From contig NZ_CP031240.1 in assembly GCF_003351405.1 (NCBI RefSeq), positions 1,240,001 to 1,304,000 on the forward strand: a stretch of 64,000 nucleotides of DNA, read 5' to 3'. The position numbers and the translations under genes are program-made. The notes under the pieces are model-generated. The model had not been told where the DNA came from. It ran no database searches and saw nothing but the letters and a program-made list of their open reading frames with translations. Within the stretch, counting starts at the first letter, position 1. The number at the start of each line of letters is the position of its first letter. This DNA comes from Haemophilus haemolyticus (GTDB lineage Bacteria; Pseudomonadota; Gammaproteobacteria; Enterobacterales; Pasteurellaceae). Positions 60,142 through 64,000 of this stretch are shown in pieces.

Positions 60142-61497
60142 ATGAAAATAGCCGAAAATCAAACCGCACTTTTGAAAGCTCAAGAACAAGAATTACGTCA
60201 AGCAGTTAGCTTTGCTGTTGAATTAGCAACAAAATCAGGCGCGAGTGCAGAAGTCGCTGTCACTAAAGTGAGCGGATTGTCAGTATCCACACGCTTGCAA
60301 GAAATTGAAAATGTTGAATTTACTAATGATGGTGCATTGGGGATCTCCGTTTATATGGGACAACAAAAAGGCAATGCATCAACATCAGATTTAAGTGAAC
60401 GCGCTATTCAAAACGCAGTGGAAGCCGCACTTGCTATTGCAAAATACACTTCACCCGATGATTGCACAGGCCTTGCGGATAAGGATTTAATGGCTTTTGA
60501 TACGCCTAATTTAGAGCTTTATCATGCTGCTGATGTAGATGTTGATAAAGCAACAGAACTTGCACTTCAGGCTGAAAAGGCGGCTTTAGAGGCGGATGAA
60601 CGCATTATAAATAGTAATGGCGCAAGTTTTAATTCACATACGGGCGTGAAAGTGTATGGAAATAGTCATGGCATGTTGCAAAGTTATTTATCAAGCCGTT
60701 ATTCCTTATCTTGTTCGGTTATCGGTGGCGTAGAAGATGCTTTAGAAAATGATTATGAATACACGATCTCTCGTGAATTCGATAAACTCCAATCGCCAAT
60801 TTGGGTTGGCGAAAATTGTGCAAAGAAAGTTGTTTCTCGTTTAAATCCTCAAAAATTGAGTACACGAGAAGTGCCTGTTATTTTCTTAAATGATGTTGCA
60901 ACGGGCCTTATTTCTCACTTTGCCGCTGCAATAAGTGGTGGCAGTTTATATAGAAAATCGAGTTTCTTGCTCGATCATTTGGGTAAGCAGGTCTTACCTG
61001 ATTGGTTCAATATCAGTGAGAGACCACATTTATTACGCCGTTTGGCTTCAACGCCTTTTGATAGTGAAGGTGTTCGTACGCAAGATCGTGAAATTGTTGA
61101 AGGTGGGATATTACAAACTTATTTAGTGACAAGTTACAGTGGTAAAAAACTCGGTATGCCAAGCACTGGTCATGCTGGTGGAATTCACAACTGGCTTGTT
61201 AAGCCAAATTTAACTGGAGGATTGACTGCACTTTTACGTGAAATGGGAACTGGATTGTTAGTAACGGATGTCATGGGACAAGGTGTCAATATTGTTACGG
61301 GCGATTATTCGCGTGGCGCATCAGGTTTTTGGGTGGGAAATGGTCAAATTCAATATCCAGTCGCCGAAATTACCATTGCAGGGCAACTACAAGATATGTT
61401 GAAGAATATGGTTGCTGTAGCGGATGATATAGAGCATCGTTCTAACATCCAAACTGGTTCTATTTTGTTAGATAAGATGAAAATTTCAGGAAATTAA
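60142..61497 (+). CDS. pmbA: Metalloprotease-related protein PmbA (TldE)
   Basis: PmbA forms a heterodimer with TldD; in E. coli the pair trims peptides such as the microcin B17 leader and CcdA. The 451 residues show the TldD/PmbA family blocks [18 protein letters not shown] (in part), [17 protein letters not shown] and the late [23 protein letters not shown] (in part). TldE subunits lack the HExxxH zinc motif, and none is seen here. An uptake signal lies in codons 7-10. tldD is not in the window. Confidence 0.95.
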   Translation: MKIAENQTALLKAQEQELRQAVSFAVELATKSGASAEVAVTKVSGLSVSTRLQEIENVEFTNDGALGISVYMGQQKGNASTSDLSERAIQNAVEAALAIAKYTSPDDCTGLADKDLMAFDTPNLELYHAADVDVDKATELALQAEKAALEADERIINSNGASFNSHTGVKVYGNSHGMLQSYLSSRYSLSCSVIGGVEDALENDYEYTISREFDKLQSPIWVGENCAKKVVSRLNPQKLSTREVPVIFLNDVATGLISHFAAAISGGSLYRKSSFLLDHLGKQVLPDWFNISERPHLLRRLASTPFDSEGVRTQDREIVEGGILQTYLVTSYSGKKLGMPSTGHAGGIHNWLVKPNLTGGLTALLREMGTGLLVTDVMGQGVNIVTGDYSRGASGFWVGNGQIQYPVAEITIAGQLQDMLKNMVAVADDIEHRSNIQTGSILLDKMKISGN

Positions 61498-61512
61498 AAA
61501 ATATTTTTAAAA

Positions 61513-61556
61513 TTGAGAATTATTCTTATTGACAATAATTAAATGTCTGCTACTAT
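61513..61556 (+). promoter_or_regulatory. Promoter with overlapping Fur-box-like repeats
   Basis: TTGACA (61529-61534) and TACTAT (61551-61556, with an extended TG at 61548-61549) are 16 bp apart and give a start near 61562. Upstream and across the -35 lie TGAGAAT-T-ATTCTTA (11 of 14 matches to the Fur 7-1-7 consensus) and the perfect palindrome TTATTG-A-CAATAA. Iron-dependent repression by Fur is predicted. Confidence 0.65.
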
Positions 61557-61561
61557 ACGCA

Positions 61562-61660
61562 CATCTGTTAAGCGATTGCAGGTTGCTCCAACAGGTAGAG
61601 TAGAAAGTAAATTCGTTAGGGTTCAAAAAGGCTGAAGGTTTAAACTTCAGCCTTTTTTTT
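61562..61660 (+). ncRNA. Candidate Fur-regulated small RNA (HrrF-like)
   Basis: The 211-bp gap between pmbA and hpt contains a strong promoter, a Fur-like operator and, about 70 nt downstream, a perfect terminator: GGCTGAAG (61630-61637) with CTTCAGCC (61645-61652) then eight Ts. No ORF with a ribosome-binding site lies between. The predicted transcript is about 99 nt. It fits an iron-responsive, RyhB-type sRNA. A Fur-regulated sRNA named HrrF has been described in nontypeable H. influenzae; I cannot confirm that this is the same locus. Confidence 0.65.
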
Positions 61661-61708
61661 GTAAAATAGCAAACGATTTTATCCCCTGTCATTTCATAAG
61701 GAAACACA

Positions 61709-62248
61709 ATGAAAAAACACCACGTTGACGTTTTAATTTCAGAGAACGATGTTCATGCTCGTATTGCTGAGTTAGGTTCTCAAATTACAAAATTTTATCA
61801 AGAAAAACAGATCGATAGCCTTGTTGTTGTAGGTCTTTTACGTGGTTCCTTTATGTTTATGGCGGATATTGTTCGTCAGATAAATTTACCTGTGGAAATT
61901 GAATTTATGACTACTTCAAGTTATGGCGCAGGTATGACCACGAATCACGACGTTCGTATTACCAAAGATTTAGATGGCGATATAAAGGGTAAACACGTTT
62001 TAATTGTGGAAGATATTATTGATACGGGCTATACGTTGGAAAAAGTGCGTGATATTTTGAATTTGCGTGAGCCTGCGAGCCTTGCAATTTGTACGTTACT
62101 TGATAAACCTTCTCGTCGCGAAGTGGAAGTACCTGTTGAATGGGTTGGTTTTGAAATTCCTGATGAATTTGTGGTGGGGTATGGTATCGATTACGCGCAA
62201 CGTCATCGTAATTTAGGCTATATCGGTAAAGTTGTTTTAGAAGAATAA
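61709..62248 (+). CDS. hpt: Hypoxanthine phosphoribosyltransferase
   Basis: Hpt salvages hypoxanthine (and guanine) with PRPP. The 179 residues show the flexible loop [13 protein letters not shown], the PRPP-binding motif [14 protein letters not shown] and the late [29 protein letters not shown] precedes the ATG. It is transcribed after the small RNA terminator. Confidence 0.96.
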   Translation: MKKHHVDVLISENDVHARIAELGSQITKFYQEKQIDSLVVVGLLRGSFMFMADIVRQINLPVEIEFMTTSSYGAGMTTNHDVRITKDLDGDIKGKHVLIVEDIIDTGYTLEKVRDILNLREPASLAICTLLDKPSRREVEVPVEWVGFEIPDEFVVGYGIDYAQRHRNLGYIGKVVLEE

Positions 62249-62261
62249 TTTGATTTTATTG

Positions 62262-62306
62262 AAAAGTGCGGTTGAAATTTTTAAATGAATTTTTTACCGC
62301 ACTTTT
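62262..62306. terminator. Bidirectional uptake-signal terminator between hpt and nrdG
   Basis: AAAAGTGCGGT (62262-62272) pairs with ACCGCACTTTT (62296-62306) around a 23-base AT-rich loop. It lies between convergent genes and touches the nrdG stop. Confidence 0.7.
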
Positions 62307-62773
62307 TATAACTTAAATCGATGAATAATTTGATTTGCTGAGCCCCGCCAAACTAAACTTGGGTCTGCCTGTTCTTGAATAAATTTCCCATCAATTAACA
62401 CATCAATATAAGGCAACATAGCACGTTGTTGTTCGTCTAATTCATCTAGCTTATAACCCGTCCAAACCCAAATGTCTTTATCAGGGCATTCTCGTTTTAC
62501 GCGTTGCACAAATGGCAATAATGTTTCTACGTTGAGGGGATGAAGTGGATCACCACCTGAAAGCGTAAGTCCTTGGCGTTTAATGCGTGTGTCTTTTAAA
62601 TCATTGATGATTTGTTGTTCCATCGCTTCATCAAATAATACACCCGATGAAAATGACCAACTTTTTTGGTTATAGCAACCTTTGCAAGCATGCGTGCATC
62701 CACTGACGAAAAGTGTACATCTTGTACCTTCGCCATTGATCACATCGGTAGGGTAGTATTGGAGGTAGTTCAT
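62306..62773 (-). CDS. nrdG: Anaerobic ribonucleotide reductase activating enzyme
   Basis: NrdG is a small radical-SAM enzyme that generates the glycyl radical on NrdD, needed for DNA precursor synthesis without oxygen. The 155 residues begin MNYLQYYPTDVINGEGTRCT and have the iron-sulphur motif CTHACKGCYN. LTLSGGDPLHPLN binds SAM. nrdD is not adjacent, unlike in E. coli. Confidence 0.95.
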   Translation of the reverse strand: MNYLQYYPTDVINGEGTRCTLFVSGCTHACKGCYNQKSWSFSSGVLFDEAMEQQIINDLKDTRIKRQGLTLSGGDPLHPLNVETLLPFVQRVKRECPDKDIWVWTGYKLDELDEQQRAMLPYIDVLIDGKFIQEQADPSLVWRGSANQIIHRFKL

Positions 62774-62837
62774 TTCATAAAAATCCTAAAATGTGGCTTA
62801 AATTCTCGCCAAATTCACCGCACTTTTTAATTAATCT

Positions 62838-62866
62838 TTGCAATACGGCAGTAATTTCTGCATAAT
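62838..62866 (+). promoter_or_regulatory. Promoter of the 4.5S RNA gene
   Basis: TTGCAA (62838-62843) and CATAAT (62861-62866) are 17 bp apart. A GCGCGC discriminator follows, typical of growth-controlled stable RNA genes. The start near 62873 leaves a leader of about 20 nt for removal by RNase P. Confidence 0.75.
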
Positions 62867-62893
62867 AGCGCGCAATCGCATTGCGATATCAAT

Positions 62894-63007
62894 GGAAACC
62901 TTCTCGGTCTCTCGCAACGGTATCTGGTTTACTCGGTCAGGTCCGGAAGGAAGCAGCCAAAGTCGGAATTACTGTGTGCCGAGAAGAAGCTGGGAAGGTT
63001 TCCGCCC
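62894..63007 (+). ncRNA. ffs: 4.5S RNA of the signal recognition particle
   Basis: The 4.5S RNA binds Ffh and targets membrane proteins to FtsY. The invariant apical segment GGTCAGGTCCGGAAGGAAGC (62936-62955), followed by AGCC, is unmistakable. The ends GGAAACCTTCTC and GAGAAG...GAAGGTTTCC pair to close one long hairpin of about 114 nt. That is the length of the E. coli RNA. The opposite strand of the 3' end is followed by cydC (convergent). Confidence 0.95.
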
Positions 63008-63019
63008 AACTTCCTTTTC

Positions 63020-64000
63020 TTATACTCGCTCAATCAATCTTTTAAAGAAACCATTTTCTTTGGTGATTAAACTATTGTAATCGCCTTCTTCGATTAATCT
63101 TCCGTTATCAATTACACAAATTTTATCGAATTGTTCAATTGAACTTAGACGGTGAGTGACCATAATTAGGGTTTTATTTTCGGCATGTTGCAAAATTAAA
63201 CGTAAAATTTGACGTTCAGTTTCGCGATCTAAACCTTCTGTTGGTTCATCTAACAATAAAATTGGTGCATTATTGAGTAAAATACGTGCTAAACCTAAAC
63301 GGCGTTGTTCCCCACCAGAAAGTGGGCGACCGCCATCACCAAGCCAAAGATTTAAACCTTTTCCTTCTTGCTCAAGTAATTTGCTTAAGCCAACTTGATG
63401 TAGTACTTCAATCATTTGTTCATCAGAAATTTCATCCGCACTTGCAAATTGTAAATTTTGACGAAGTGTATCGCTGAATACATGAACACGTTGAGTTAAA
63501 AAACAAATTTGGCTGCGTAATGTCTCTTCTGAATAGGCGGAAATGGGTTTTTCTGCCAATAAAAGCTCACCTTGATTCGCATCATAATTGCGCACTAAAA
63601 GTTGAAGGAGTGAAGATTTCCCACTTCCAGTTTTGCCTAAAATAGCAATTTTTTGGCCTTGTTCTAAATCTAATGTAAGACTTTTTAATACAAGCGTTTC
63701 TTGCCCTGGATAGGAAAAACTTAAATCCTTCGCAGAAATTAACCGCACTTTTGTTTCAAATTCCTCGTTACCATTAAACTCAATAAGCGGTTTTTGCTCA
63801 ATGATTTCGGTTACACGCTCTGCTGCAGCAATCACTTGACCTATATGTAAAAATGCCGCACCCAATGGCATGATGATCTCAAAGGCTGCAAGTGCAGCAA
63901 AAGTGAAAAGTGCAATATAAGCCGTGCGATATTCATCTGTGCCAAAATCGGTGTTACTTGCAAACCATAGCATTCCAGAAATCAACAAACCATTAAGAAA
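63020..64000 (-). CDS. cydC: CydC, heterodimeric ABC exporter subunit (3' part)
   Basis: CydDC exports glutathione and cysteine and is needed for assembly of cytochrome bd oxidase. The C-terminal 326 residues are present and the frame stays open to the window edge. The end of the last membrane segments is followed by the ATPase with Walker A AILGKTGSGKSSLLQLL, signature RPLSGGEQRRLGLARIL, Walker B PILLLDEPTEGLD and H-loop MVTHRLSSIE. Position after ffs and nrdG fits HI1156 as recalled; cydD should follow outside the window. Confidence 0.88.
   Translation of the reverse strand, partial: FLNGLLISGMLWFASNTDFGTDEYRTAYIALFTFAALAAFEIIMPLGAAFLHIGQVIAAAERVTEIIEQKPLIEFNGNEEFETKVRLISAKDLSFSYPGQETLVLKSLTLDLEQGQKIAILGKTGSGKSSLLQLLVRNYDANQGELLLAEKPISAYSEETLRSQICFLTQRVHVFSDTLRQNLQFASADEISDEQMIEVLHQVGLSKLLEQEGKGLNLWLGDGGRPLSGGEQRRLGLARILLNNAPILLLDEPTEGLDRETERQILRLILQHAENKTLIMVTHRLSSIEQFDKICVIDNGRLIEEGDYNSLITKENGFFKRLIERV

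Noticed and set aside
61507..61707. 66-codon minus-strand ORF in the pmbA-hpt gap
   Set aside because: It spans a terminator and a promoter, has no ribosome-binding site or recognisable protein features, and the gap is better explained as a small RNA gene.

Overview
The window is chromosomal DNA from Haemophilus influenzae or a very close relative (biogroup aegyptius or cryptic genospecies are possible). It is AT-rich. The uptake signal core AAGTGCGGT or its complement occurs roughly every 1.5-2 kb. Gene order and protein lengths match what I remember of two H. influenzae Rd blocks: mreB down to fdhD (about HI0037 to HI0005), and mraZ to cydC (about HI1129 to HI1156). No rRNA, tRNA, IS element, prophage or CRISPR array was seen.

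Layout. 1-2.3 kb: 5' end of mreB and an SbmA/YddA-type ABC exporter (minus strand). 2.3-13.8 kb: an AspT/YidE transporter; a ribosome and cell-elongation cluster (rsfS, rlmH, mrdA, rodA, rlpA, dacA); lipoate genes (ybeD, lipB, lipA); and miaB. The citrate lyase genes that Rd carries between lipA and miaB are absent. 13.8-22.4 kb: ung, FNR-type grcA, lepA-lepB-rnc-era, rsmC, an unnamed lipoprotein gene, holD and rimI. 22.4-29.2 kb: the formate dehydrogenase module fdxGHI-fdhE with divergent fdhD. fdxG is read through an in-frame UGA (selenocysteine). 29.2-31.3 kb: a small zinc-ribbon membrane protein and a CstA-family transporter behind a near-perfect CRP site.

31.3-36.6 kb is the accessory part. 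It holds decamer repeats, a 19-copy CAAG tetranucleotide tract inside a small leader ORF, and a 1637-residue trimeric autotransporter adhesin. The adhesin has 14 nearly identical 33/36-residue repeats mixing collagen-like Gly-X-Y triplets with a SAYE-type module. Only one of the three repeat phases carries the leader ORF to a TGA that overlaps the adhesin ATG. This suggests phase-variable translational coupling rather than the usual direct frame switch.

36.7-54.9 kb: the complete division and cell-wall cluster, mraZ to lpxC. It has a MraZ-type operator and an internal terminator-like hairpin before murD. 55-63 kb: pheA; rapZ-ptsN-lptB-lptA-lptC (no rpoN or hpf between lptB and ptsN, and PtsN lacks its phosphorylatable histidine); darP; pmbA; a Fur-type small RNA candidate; hpt; nrdG; the 4.5S RNA gene ffs; and the 3' part of cydC.

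Most genes serve envelope growth: PBP2/RodA elongation, PBP3/FtsW division, Mur precursor synthesis and LPS export. A second theme is anaerobic metabolism (formate dehydrogenase, grcA, nrdG), with FNR-like sites visible. All calls come from reading the sequence and recalled family knowledge; no database search was run.
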